A stretch of 35,061 nt of DNA from Candidatus Coproplasma avicola (GTDB lineage Bacteria > Bacillota > Clostridia > Christensenellales > Borkfalkiaceae). Below the pieces are notes generated by a model. It was not told the DNA's origin and did not search any database. It worked only from the letters and a program-made list of their open reading frames with translations. The stretch is from the NCBI GenBank assembly GCA_018712135.1, contig DVHK01000133.1, forward strand, positions 1 to 35,061, given 5' to 3'. Below, one piece after another: positions 1 to 8,489 of this stretch (positions are counted from its first letter, which is position 1; every line of letters begins with the position of its first letter). Both the position numbers and the translations under genes were made by a program.

Positions 1-46
1 ATTTTTCCGCGCGCCCGCTCGCCGTATATTGCTGTTTTGTGCGCCG

Positions 47-262
47 TTATACGCGGCGGAAGTGCTTTATGCGCCGCGCGGCAAATATTATGCAAACCGA
101 ATAACCGTCGTCGGTCTTTGTAAGGTTTAATTCGGGTTTGCCGTCGCATTCAAAATAATCGGCGCACACCCTCTTGAAATCGCTCATGAAAAGCTGCTTT
201 TCGCCTTCGGTCATCTCTTCGCGGTCGGCAAAGAGGCTGTCCGCAAGTATTTCGCTGTTCAT
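47..262 (-). CDS. small protein, possibly MinE-like
   Basis: 71 aa ORF; its ATG overlaps the stop of the MinD-like ORF (259-262). The C-terminal half (DFKRVCADYFECDGKPELNLTKTDDGYSVCIIFAARRIK) loosely resembles the MinE topological-specificity domain pattern, and the position downstream of a MinD-like gene is the usual minDE order. Confidence 0.45.
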   Translation of the reverse strand: MNSEILADSLFADREEMTEGEKQLFMSDFKRVCADYFECDGKPELNLTKTDDGYSVCIIFAARRIKHFRRV

Positions 263-990
263 ATCTTTCTCCTCATTTTTCGCTTTATGTACCCGCCTAT
301 GCCCGCGTAACCGCGCATGGCGGGGTAAATTTTGCCCGCGCCCGAGGCTATGCGCGCGGCGGTCATTTTAAATGCCTTAACACTGTCCTGCCTCATTCCG
401 CCCAGCGGAATGGTCAGATCCTCGGGTATGATTCCCATAAGGGGCGCGTGCAGCAGGGCGGCTATGTCGGCGGGCGGCATGATCGCGCCGTCGTAAACCA
501 GTCCGCCGTTGACTTTATTTACGATGACTCCCGCGCCTTCAAATCCGCAGTCCGTAAGCTCGTTGAGGCATATATCGGCCCCTTTTATGCCCGTGGGGTA
601 GGGTTCGCATATGGCGACGGCCCTGTCGCACTTGTCGCGCGCCGCCCTGTCGCACAAAACATAGTCGAATTGGCTCTCGACTTCGCCCGCGGCGGAGGAT
701 ATATATTTTCTGTCCGCGCAGCCGTAACAGGGCATTATAAAGAAGTTGGGCGAACGGGGGTGTTCTATTATGACCTGCTTTACTCTGCACGCGCCCCTGC
801 GCGCCTCCTCTATGGTATAAACCTGCAACCCGGCGCAGCCTGAAATGGTCAGCCCTGCGGGGTAGCGCAAATCGCCGTCGACAAACAGCACGCGCTCGCC
901 CGAATGCGCAAGAGCAAGTCCCACGCCCACGGCGCAGGTCGTCGTTCCTGCCCCGCCCTTGTGCGAGGCAAAATAAATTTTAACTGCCAT
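259..990 (-). CDS. MinD/ParA-like deviant Walker-A ATPase
   Basis: Likely start MAVKIYFASHKGGAGTTT at 990 inside the longer ORF; KGGxG motif, VDGD, and a MinD-like C-terminal stretch (LMGIIPEDLTIPLGG). Confidence 0.75.
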   Translation of the reverse strand: MAVKIYFASHKGGAGTTTCAVGVGLALAHSGERVLFVDGDLRYPAGLTISGCAGLQVYTIEEARRGACRVKQVIIEHPRSPNFFIMPCYGCADRKYISSAAGEVESQFDYVLCDRAARDKCDRAVAICEPYPTGIKGADICLNELTDCGFEGAGVIVNKVNGGLVYDGAIMPPADIAALLHAPLMGIIPEDLTIPLGGMRQDSVKAFKMTAARIASGAGKIYPAMRGYAGIGGYIKRKMRRKI

Positions 991-1147
991 ATAATCACCT
1001 TTTTGTGCTCTCATTATAAAATATCCGCCGCCGAAAAATGTGTGCAAATTGCGCGTAAAAAGCCTTTGTTTGTCGCAAACGCCCGCGCGCTTACCTCTTC
1101 GGCGCGGGCGCCTGCATGTGCGCGCCCCTTTTTGCATAAATTAATGT

Positions 1148-1393
1148 ATGGAATTTTTGCAGGAAATTTTAAGCGCCGCGGGCGCGGATACGCTGCGCGC
1201 GTTCACCGTCGTGCCCGGCTTCGGCGGCTACTTCAAGGGCGTAAAGGGCGTAACCGAGTTTTCGCCCGGCAAAATCGTGCTCGCCGTCGGCGACATGCGC
1301 GTAAGCGTCGAGGGTGAAAACCTCACCGTGGGCAGGTATTTCATGGGCGATATGTTCATTTCGGGGGTGATAAGCAGTGTTTGCATCTTATAA
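1148..1393 (+). CDS. yqfC: sporulation protein YqfC (YabP/YqfC family)
   Basis: 81 aa, typical YqfC composition (VPGFGGYFKGVKGVTEFSPGKIVLAVGDMRVSVEGENLTVGRY); directly upstream of yqfD and phoH. Confidence 0.8.
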   Translation: MEFLQEILSAAGADTLRAFTVVPGFGGYFKGVKGVTEFSPGKIVLAVGDMRVSVEGENLTVGRYFMGDMFISGVISSVCIL

Positions 1394-2279
1394 TCTCGCC
1401 CGCATTTCGGTGGTCGCCCCGCCCGAAACGGTCATAAAAAAGCTTTCGCAGGCAAATATTCCGCTTTCGGGGCTGCAAAAAAAGGGTGCGGTCACAACTT
1501 TTGCTGTCGGCGACAATTACATTAAAAAAGTTTTTGCAATTTTTGCACACCCGTGTTATAATATATGCGTAATAAAATACGGGGGTCTGCGTTCGCTCGC
1601 CGTGCGCGTTCTTTCGCGCGCGGGCGCGATAGCCGGAGCCGCCGCATTTATATGCGCCATTGTCATTTCGCAGTCGTTCGTGTTCAAGATAGACGTGGTG
1701 GGAAGCGGTTCATACCTCGCGTCCGAAGTGCGCGCCATTCTGCGTGAAGGCGGGGTGCGCGTCGGGGGGATATATTCCGCCGTCGGCGAGCCCGTCGCCG
1801 TCTCGCGCATCATGGCGCTGCCGCAGGTCACTTTCTGTTCGATAAGCAAGCGCGGCACGGCGGTTATAGTCGACGTCGAGTGCGACGCCGAAAGTTCGTC
1901 GGGCGTTTCGCGCGCGCCCCTTCTCTCGCCCGTCGCGGGCGAGGTGCAGAGCATAGTCGCAATATGCGGCACGCCCTGTGTGACGGTCGGACAGCAGGTG
2001 AATGTCGGCGACGAGCTAATTTCCCCGCAGTACATCTCGTCCGACGGCAGCGTTGAGGCGTGCATATGCGTCGGATACGCGCGCATAAAAGTTTCGGCCG
2101 AAATTTCCGTGGCGGCGGAGGAGGAGAGCGAGCAGGCGCTCCGTTCGGCTCTCGCCGCGGTAAATCTGTATTCGGACAGCGCCACGGTCACGTCTTACAG
2201 CGCAAAAGCCGCGTCGGGCGGCGTAATTTATACGGTAAATTTTACATATACTTATACGGCAAGCGTAAATATGCAATAA
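1377..2279 (+). CDS. yqfD: sporulation protein YqfD
   Basis: 300 aa; GTG start overlapping yqfC; single N-terminal TM segment (AGAIAGAAAFICAIVISQSFVFKIDVVG) and conserved position before phoH. Confidence 0.85.
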   Translation: MFASYNLARISVVAPPETVIKKLSQANIPLSGLQKKGAVTTFAVGDNYIKKVFAIFAHPCYNICVIKYGGLRSLAVRVLSRAGAIAGAAAFICAIVISQSFVFKIDVVGSGSYLASEVRAILREGGVRVGGIYSAVGEPVAVSRIMALPQVTFCSISKRGTAVIVDVECDAESSSGVSRAPLLSPVAGEVQSIVAICGTPCVTVGQQVNVGDELISPQYISSDGSVEACICVGYARIKVSAEISVAAEEESEQALRSALAAVNLYSDSATVTSYSAKAASGGVIYTVNFTYTYTASVNMQ

Positions 2280-2293
2280 ATTTGCGGAGGTTT

Positions 2294-3295
2294 ATGGAGA
2301 TAACCAAAAGAGTAAGCCTGGGCGGCGTGGACAAGCTTTCGCGCGTGCTCGGCACATTCGACGAAAATCTTAACATCATCATGCACGAGCTGGGCGTCAC
2401 CGTCCGCGTTGACGGGCTTGACGCCGTCATATCGGGCGAGGACGAGCCCGCTAGTCAGGCGGCTGACGTCATCGAAAACCTCGCCTTGCTGTCAGAAAAC
2501 GGCGAAAAAATCGACAAAGGCAGGGTAATATACTGTATAGAGCTCGCCAAAGAGGGCAAGGCTTCGGACATAACCAAGCTGTCCTCCGGCACGGTCACCA
2601 TAACTTCGCGCGGCAAACCGATAAAGTGCAAAACCGTCGGGCAGAAGCTGTATGTCGACGCAATAAAAAACAACACCGTCGTTTTCGGAGTAGGCCCCGC
2701 GGGCACGGGCAAAACCTATCTCGCCGTATGTCTCGCCGTGCAGGCGATGAAGCAGAAGCAGGTCGACAAAATAATTTTAACCCGCCCCGCCGTAGAAGCG
2801 GGCGAAAAACTCGGCTTTCTCCCCGGCGATTTGCAGACAAAGGTAGACCCCTATCTGCGACCTTTATACGACGCCTTGCAGGAGATGCTCGGGCTCGAAA
2901 CCTATACAAAACTCATGGAGCGCGGCTCGATAGAGATAGCTCCGCTGGCATATATGCGCGGGCGAACGCTTTCAAACGCCTTCATAATTTTAGACGAAGC
3001 GCAGAACACCACCGTCGAACAGATGAAAATGTTTTTAACCCGCCTGGGCGACGGCAGCAAAATGGTCATTACGGGCGACGTAACGCAGGTAGACCTGCCC
3101 GAGGGCAAGCGCAGCGGGCTCGTTCAGTCGACGCGCATCCTGCGCGGCATAGAGGGCATTAAAATTATCTCCCTCACCGCCAAGGATGTCGTGCGCAATC
3201 CTCTCGTCATGAGCATAGTCCGCGCGTATGAGCGCGCGGAAGCCAAAGGAAAAGAAGATGAAAAGAAAACTATCCAAAAAGACGATCAGCCTTAG
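2294..3295 (+). CDS. phoH: PhoH family ATPase
   Basis: MEITKRVSLGG start with SD GCGGAGG; GPAGTGKTYLAVCLAVQAMK Walker A, RPAVEAGEKLGFLPGDLQTKVDPYLRPLYDAL, LDEAQNTT. Confidence 0.95.
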   Translation: MEITKRVSLGGVDKLSRVLGTFDENLNIIMHELGVTVRVDGLDAVISGEDEPASQAADVIENLALLSENGEKIDKGRVIYCIELAKEGKASDITKLSSGTVTITSRGKPIKCKTVGQKLYVDAIKNNTVVFGVGPAGTGKTYLAVCLAVQAMKQKQVDKIILTRPAVEAGEKLGFLPGDLQTKVDPYLRPLYDALQEMLGLETYTKLMERGSIEIAPLAYMRGRTLSNAFIILDEAQNTTVEQMKMFLTRLGDGSKMVITGDVTQVDLPEGKRSGLVQSTRILRGIEGIKIISLTAKDVVRNPLVMSIVRAYERAEAKGKEDEKKTIQKDDQP

Positions 3296-4721
3296 TATTC
3301 TGCTTTTCGTTTTAAACGTAATATTGCTGTTTGCAATGATCTTTCTGCTCCTCGAAGTCAACGAGGGGCTCAACGTCATCAACTACATCAGGGTCAACTA
3401 CAACCGCGTGCTGTTCGTCGCCTCGGGCGTAATAATTCTGTCCATGCTGATGTACGCCTATTTTTACTTTGAATGTACCGAAATTCTGACCGATATGTCG
3501 AGGATAGTCGAGTGTTTCGTCCTGCTCGACGTCGCTCTCTTTCTGTCTTTCATAATCGGTCAGCCCAACACCATAGACCCCAACGCCCGCCCGTTTGCCT
3601 TTCTGGCGCTCATGGCGGCAACCCTTTTGGGCAGGCGCGAAGCCGTGTTTTTAAACATGGTTTACGCCCTCATGCTCTTTATAATCGACATCAACTTCAC
3701 CGCAGACGCGCTAGGCAGCAATATGTGGGTGAGCTGTGCCTGCCTGCTCGTCGCGTTCTGCGCGGGCATGACGGCTGTGTTCATAACCCCTGCAATCAAA
3801 TCGAGAATTCAGTCCATTCTCGTCGTATTTATTCTGCTCGTGCCCACCGAACTCATTATCGGCGTCATGGAAATACTCTTCGTCGAAGATAAGGGCGCCA
3901 ACCTCATCGCGCTCGCTTACGGCGCCCTCGGCAGCTTTTTCAGCGTTTTGGGTTACATGATAATTCTTCCCGTGTTCGAGGTGATGTTTTCCGAACTCAC
4001 CGTATTCCGCCTGCGCGAACTTACGAGCGACGATGCAAAACTAATCAAAAAGCTCAAAGACGAAGCCCCCGGCACTTACAATCACTCGGTGGTTGTCGCC
4101 CAGCTCGCCCAGGCTTGCGCCACGGCGATAGGGGAGGACGGCGAACTCGCCCGCGCGGCGGCTTACTATCACGATATGGGCAAGCTTAAAAACCCCGAAA
4201 TGTTCACCGAAAACCAGTCGGACTACAACATGCACAACGAACTTTCGCCCGAGCTTTCCGCCGATATAATCCGTTCGCACACGCGCGACGGCGCACAGCT
4301 GATACGCAAAAACCATCTGCCCGAATTTTTTGCCGACTGCGCCGTTCAGCACCACGGCACCATGCCCATAAAATATTTCTACGCCAAGGCGCTCAAAATG
4401 AGCGACGGCGAGATAAACATAGCCAACTATTCGTATGCGGGACCCACGCCGCGCACCAAAATAGCCGCCATTTTAATGATCGTCGACGCGTCGGAGGCGG
4501 CTTCGCGCTCGCTCAAAGACAGGTCGCCCAAAGCCGTCGAAGAGCTCGTCACCTCGCTGATTGAAGAGCGCCTCGACATGGACCAGTTCGCCGATTGCGA
4601 CATAACTATGCGCGAATTAACCATAATCACCCACACCGTTGCGGCGGTGCTTTCGGGTGTGTATCACACAAGAATATCTTACCCCAAATTAAAAATTTCA
4701 CCCAAGGGTCAAAGCAGATGA
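3258..4721 (+). CDS. pgpH: PgpH/YqfF-type 7TM-HD phosphodiesterase (c-di-AMP family), lacking the usual ectodomain
   Basis: Several TM helices followed by an HD domain (YNHSVVV...YYHDMGKLKNPEMFTENQ...H...HHGTMPIKYFY); located between phoH and ybeY. Confidence 0.85.
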   Translation: MKRKLSKKTISLSILLFVLNVILLFAMIFLLLEVNEGLNVINYIRVNYNRVLFVASGVIILSMLMYAYFYFECTEILTDMSRIVECFVLLDVALFLSFIIGQPNTIDPNARPFAFLALMAATLLGRREAVFLNMVYALMLFIIDINFTADALGSNMWVSCACLLVAFCAGMTAVFITPAIKSRIQSILVVFILLVPTELIIGVMEILFVEDKGANLIALAYGALGSFFSVLGYMIILPVFEVMFSELTVFRLRELTSDDAKLIKKLKDEAPGTYNHSVVVAQLAQACATAIGEDGELARAAAYYHDMGKLKNPEMFTENQSDYNMHNELSPELSADIIRSHTRDGAQLIRKNHLPEFFADCAVQHHGTMPIKYFYAKALKMSDGEINIANYSYAGPTPRTKIAAILMIVDASEAASRSLKDRSPKAVEELVTSLIEERLDMDQFADCDITMRELTIITHTVAAVLSGVYHTRISYPKLKISPKGQSR

Positions 4722-5191
4722 ACGACATAAAAATTTATTGCGAAGATTACGACTTTTCCGACCTCGCCGCCGCATTCGGCGGCGAGGTCAGGTGCGACTG
4801 CACCCTGTCCGCCGAAATAATTTTCACCGACGAACAGGGCATAAGGGAGCTAAACGCCCGCACGCGCTCGGTAGACAGCGTCACCGACGTGCTGTCCTAC
4901 CCCTCGTTCGACGGTGACCCCGAGGGCGAAATTTTGCAGGCCCGGCACCCCTTTGAAACCGACGAGGACGGCTGCGTGTTTATCGGCTCCATAGTCATCT
5001 GCCGCAAGCGTGCAGAGGAGCAGGCGGCCGAATACGGTCACTCGGTAGAGCGCGAAATCAATTACCTTGCCGCCCACGGCGTGTGCCATCTGCTCGGTTA
5101 CGACCACATGGAGGAGGCGGATAAGGCAAAAATGCGCGAAAAAGAGGAAAAAGTGCTGGCAAAAATTCATTTAACGCGGGAGGATACATGA
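4718..5191 (+). CDS. ybeY: endoribonuclease/rRNA maturation factor YbeY
   Basis: MNDIKIYCEDYDF start overlaps the pgpH stop; DVLSYPSF and HGVCHLLGYDH zinc-site motif. Confidence 0.95.
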   Translation: MNDIKIYCEDYDFSDLAAAFGGEVRCDCTLSAEIIFTDEQGIRELNARTRSVDSVTDVLSYPSFDGDPEGEILQARHPFETDEDGCVFIGSIVICRKRAEEQAAEYGHSVEREINYLAAHGVCHLLGYDHMEEADKAKMREKEEKVLAKIHLTREDT

Positions 5192-6078
5192 AAAGCGGAT
5201 ACGTAGGAGTAATCGGCAGGGCAAACGCGGGCAAATCCACGCTCGTCAACGTGCTCGTCGGCGAAAAGGTGGCAATCGTCTCCCCCAAGCCGCAGACGAC
5301 GCGCGACGCCATAATGGGCGTGCTCACCAAGGAGAACTATCAGATAGTTTTTGTCGATACCCCGGGGCTGTACAAGGCTAAAAACGCCCTGTCCCAGTCG
5401 ATGATGAAGACCACCCAGACCACCGCACGCGACGTCGACCTTATTTTATTCGTGCACGACGGTCACGCGGGTCTGTCCGAAGAGGACATCGCGCTCATAA
5501 AACGCTATTCGTCGGGGGATATCCCCATGCTTATCGCCTATACCAAGATAGACATTATGCCAAAGGAGCGCATACCCGAGGATGTAAAAAAGCTGTTCGA
5601 CGAAGGCATAGAGTGCGACGTTTATCCCGTTTCCGCGCGCAAGGGCACCAACCTTAAAAATTTGGAGGCGGCGATAGCCGACATGTTGCCCGATGGCGAA
5701 AAGGTAATTTCGGACGACATCGTTTCGGACAAGAGCGCAAAGTTCATGATTGCCGAAATAATGCGCGAAAAAATCCTCTTGAAGTATGACAAGGAAATTC
5801 CCCACGGCGTGGCAATCGTCGTCAACACCTTCAAACAGGGCGAAAACGGCGTATATGACATCAATTTAGATATCGTGTGCGAAAAATCCAATCACAAAGC
5901 CATACTCATCGGCAAGCAGGGCGCGGCTTTAAAAGAGGTCAGCTCCTTCGCCCGCAAGGATATGGAAAAATTTTTGGGCGCAAAGGTATTCCTCACCACA
6001 TATGTCAAGGTCAAAGAGGACTGGCGCGACCGCCCCGACCTCATGCGCGACTACGGTTACGACATTAAGAAAAATTAA
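5188..6078 (+). CDS. era: GTPase Era
   Basis: GRANAGKSTLVN, DTPGL, AYTKID, KH domain (ILIGKQGAALKEVSSFARKDMEKFLGAKVFL); SD GGGAGG. Confidence 0.97.
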   Translation: MKSGYVGVIGRANAGKSTLVNVLVGEKVAIVSPKPQTTRDAIMGVLTKENYQIVFVDTPGLYKAKNALSQSMMKTTQTTARDVDLILFVHDGHAGLSEEDIALIKRYSSGDIPMLIAYTKIDIMPKERIPEDVKKLFDEGIECDVYPVSARKGTNLKNLEAAIADMLPDGEKVISDDIVSDKSAKFMIAEIMREKILLKYDKEIPHGVAIVVNTFKQGENGVYDINLDIVCEKSNHKAILIGKQGAALKEVSSFARKDMEKFLGAKVFLTTYVKVKEDWRDRPDLMRDYGYDIKKN

Positions 6079-6147
6079 CGGCCGTCCCTTTTAATAATCG
6101 CCCTTTATTTTGCGCAAACTAATTTCAGCTGACAAAAGGGGGTGCGC

Positions 6148-6249
6148 ATGAAAAGGGACGACGACGCTGCCGAGCTGGCGTGGAAGATGTTCAAAAAAAC
6201 CGGCTCGATAAGCTATTACATGCTGTACAAGCATTTAAAGGGCAAATAA
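6148..6249 (+). CDS. yqzL: YqzL-like small protein
   Basis: 33 aa ORF missing from the supplied track: MKRDDDAAELAWKMFKKTGSISYYMLYKHLKGK. It has a YqzL-like pattern (W..F..TG.I..Y...K) and sits between era and recO; preceded by AAAAGGGGGTG. Confidence 0.8.
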   Translation: MKRDDDAAELAWKMFKKTGSISYYMLYKHLKGK

Positions 6250-6280
6250 GGCGCGGGCTGTGCCGCGTTGCAGGTGTTCT

Positions 6281-7003
6281 ATGGAAGGCATAAAGGTCAA
6301 CGCGCTCATGCTGCGCGCGGCGGACTACGGCGAAAACGACAAAATTCTCACCCTTTTAACCGCCGAACTCGGCAAAATTTCGGCTGGCATAAAGGGGGTA
6401 AAAAAGGCGGGGGCAAAGCTTAAATTTGCCGCCCAGCCTTTTTGTTTTGCCGAATACATTCTTTCAAAGCGGGGTGAGCGCTACACCGTGACTAACGCCT
6501 CCGAAACCGAAAGTTTTTACGACATCCGCACAGACATAAACAAGTTTTACGCCGCGTCTGCCGTGTGCGAGGCGGCAAACAGCTTAACTTACGGCGGTAT
6601 TGACGATACTCCCGTGTTCACACTCGCCGTTCAGGCGCTTTCAAACATCTGCAACGGGGCTGAGGACGCGGCGCTCATCAAATTTCTGTTGTCGGCGCTG
6701 TCCGCCGCGGGCTACACCGTCGGGCTCGACAACTGCACCGAGTGCGGCTCGCCATTAATTTCCGCCGACAAAATGCGCTTCGACATGAATGCCGGCTCAT
6801 TCACCTGTTGGGACTGCGGCACGGGTGCCGGCACCAGCGGGGTGACTTACAACGTTCTGCGCATGTGCGCGGGCAAAACTTACAGCCCGGGCATGATTAC
6901 GCCCGACGGCGTAAAGCGCGCTTTAAGGCTGCTGCGCGAATATCTCACTTTCAAAACAGACGCAAAGTGCGCAAGCCTAACCGAATATATTCGGTTGCTT
7001 TAA
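6281..7003 (+). CDS. recO: DNA repair protein RecO
   Basis: MEGIKVNALMLRAADYGENDKILTLLTAELGKI, and C-terminal CTEC...CWDC zinc motif. Confidence 0.93.
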   Translation: MEGIKVNALMLRAADYGENDKILTLLTAELGKISAGIKGVKKAGAKLKFAAQPFCFAEYILSKRGERYTVTNASETESFYDIRTDINKFYAASAVCEAANSLTYGGIDDTPVFTLAVQALSNICNGAEDAALIKFLLSALSAAGYTVGLDNCTECGSPLISADKMRFDMNAGSFTCWDCGTGAGTSGVTYNVLRMCAGKTYSPGMITPDGVKRALRLLREYLTFKTDAKCASLTEYIRLL

Positions 7004-7073
7004 ATTTAAGTAAAGAGGAGGCTATCGCGGGCAATATAGTTAAACGACTCGGTTCTTCGTCTAAAAAAATAAT

Positions 7074-7109
7074 CCCCCTGCGGCGCGCAAAAATGCGCGC
7101 CGCAGGGGG
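7074..7109. terminator. bidirectional intrinsic terminator-like hairpin
   Basis: Perfect 15-bp stem CCCCCTGCGGCGCGC/GCGCGCCGCAGGGGG between convergent genes; A-rich 5' side and T-containing 3' side. Confidence 0.7.
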
Positions 7110-7133
7110 ATTTACTGTATTGTTGCCCGTAAT

Positions 7134-7352
7134 TTACAGCTGCAAATCCTGGCAGAGTATATAATTTGTATCTACGTCCAGAATTTTGCAAAGGTTCGCC
7201 AAGGTGTCGAGTGCAGGCATTTTTTTGCCGTGGACATAGCAAGAAATCTGTACATAGCTTATCCCGAGCTTTTGCGCAAGTTGAGTTTGTGTCATTCCGC
7301 TCTGCTTTATCGCCTCCGCTAATCTCTGTTGAATTTGCTCTAACGTTACCAT
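7134..7352 (-). CDS. XRE-family HTH regulator (paralog 1)
   Basis: 72 aa; GMTQTQLAQKLGISYVQISCYVHGKKMPALDTLANLCKILDV. Confidence 0.88.
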   Translation of the reverse strand: MVTLEQIQQRLAEAIKQSGMTQTQLAQKLGISYVQISCYVHGKKMPALDTLANLCKILDVDTNYILCQDLQL

Positions 7353-7377
7353 ATGCCGCCCTTATGTAATGCGTTCA

Positions 7378-7590
7378 TTATTCCTCGATACAAAGAATAT
7401 AGTTGGCATCTATATCTAAAATTTTGCAAAGGTTCGCCAAAGTGTCAAGTGCAGGCATCGCCCTGCCCGAAATATATTGCCCTATTGTGGGCTGTTTTAT
7501 TCCCAAGCGCTGTGCAAGCTGTGTCTGTGTCATTCCGCTCTGCTTTATCGCCTCCGCTAATCTCTTCTGAATCTGCTCAATTGTAATCAT
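7378..7590 (-). CDS. XRE-family HTH regulator (paralog 2)
   Basis: Start MITIEQIQKRLAEA preceded by SD GTGAGGAG; GMTQTQLAQRLGIKQPTIGQYISGRAMPALDTLANLCKILDI. Confidence 0.9.
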   Translation of the reverse strand: MITIEQIQKRLAEAIKQSGMTQTQLAQRLGIKQPTIGQYISGRAMPALDTLANLCKILDIDANYILCIEE

Positions 7591-7614
7591 TTTTAAACTC
7601 CTCACTTATAGAAT

Positions 7615-7658
7615 ACAGGCAATGCCTATAAAATGCTTGACTTATAGGCATTGCCTAT
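7615..7658 (-). promoter_or_regulatory. pair of palindromic operator candidates upstream of the XRE genes
   Basis: ACAGGCAATGCCTAT (7615-7629) and ATAGGCATTGCCTAT (7644-7658), centre spacing 29 bp, just upstream of paralog 2. Confidence 0.6.
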
Positions 7659-7674
7659 TATTGCGTATTTGTTA

Positions 7675-7708
7675 AACGCCCGCCGCCTTATTCAAGGCGG
7701 CGGGCGTT
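7675..7708. terminator. intrinsic terminator-like hairpin
   Basis: 15-bp perfect stem AACGCCCGCCGCCTT/AAGGCGGCGGGCGTT downstream of the minus-strand ECF S-like gene. Confidence 0.6.
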
Positions 7709-7735
7709 AAATTGGTAATGAAAGTAAGGAAAAGC

Positions 7736-8488
7736 TTACTTTTTCAACTTTTTAAGCGCTGAGGTCAGCGGGTAGAACAAAAGCGCCACCGAAATTATCG
7801 TGCAGACCGTCTGCGGAAGCATGGCGGTGAACGACGCGTAAAAATATGTCAGCGTGCCGCCCGCAGTCATCCCTATTACGAGTGGGGTAATCACGTCGTC
7901 TAAAAGCGTAAAGCACACGGTACAAATCGCCGCCACGGTGGTCACAAAAAATAACAGGAGCAGCCTGCCTTGCGATGTCGACCGCCTGTCTGCAATGCAC
8001 ACCGCATTGAAGGCAATAAAAATTGCGCAGAAAATTCCGCCTAACGCCCATAAAAAGATTTCGACTGTCTCTTCATATATGCGCGAAACTTTTATCAGGT
8101 CGAATCCCGCCGCGCAGAATGCCGCGCAACCAAGCGCGACCAGCGCTACGTTTACGGCAACCTTAAAGAAAAGCGGCAGTTTTTTGCCGTCGAGCTTTCC
8201 CGTCAGCCCGAAAATCAGCCCGAACAGCGGAAAGTATATGCAGTACAGAATGATCACCGAGGGGTAGAAGCCGAACAATATACACCTTAAAAGGGAGAAC
8301 GCCAGCCCTGTCAGAAATCCGAACCGCGCGCCGAACGCGAAAGATGCGCACAGCAAAAGCGCCGTCACGCACTCCACCCCGGGCAGGGCATACAGGGCGA
8401 GCTGCACGCCGATTAAAAGCGCGCACGTCACGGCGACGTATGCAATTTCCCTTGCGGGCGAAAGTCCGCCCGCGCCATGCCCGCGCAT
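7736..8488 (-). CDS. ECF transporter S component-like membrane protein (cobalamin-linked by context)
   Basis: Likely start MRGHGAGGLSPAREIAYVAV at 8488, just after the upstream gene's stop; about 6 TM helices with ECF-S-like segments (GFLTGLAFSLLRCILFGFYPSVIILYCIYFPLFGLIFGLTGK). Confidence 0.65.
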   Translation of the reverse strand: MRGHGAGGLSPAREIAYVAVTCALLIGVQLALYALPGVECVTALLLCASFAFGARFGFLTGLAFSLLRCILFGFYPSVIILYCIYFPLFGLIFGLTGKLDGKKLPLFFKVAVNVALVALGCAAFCAAGFDLIKVSRIYEETVEIFLWALGGIFCAIFIAFNAVCIADRRSTSQGRLLLLFFVTTVAAICTVCFTLLDDVITPLVIGMTAGGTLTYFYASFTAMLPQTVCTIISVALLFYPLTSALKKLKK

Positions 8489-8489
8489 G

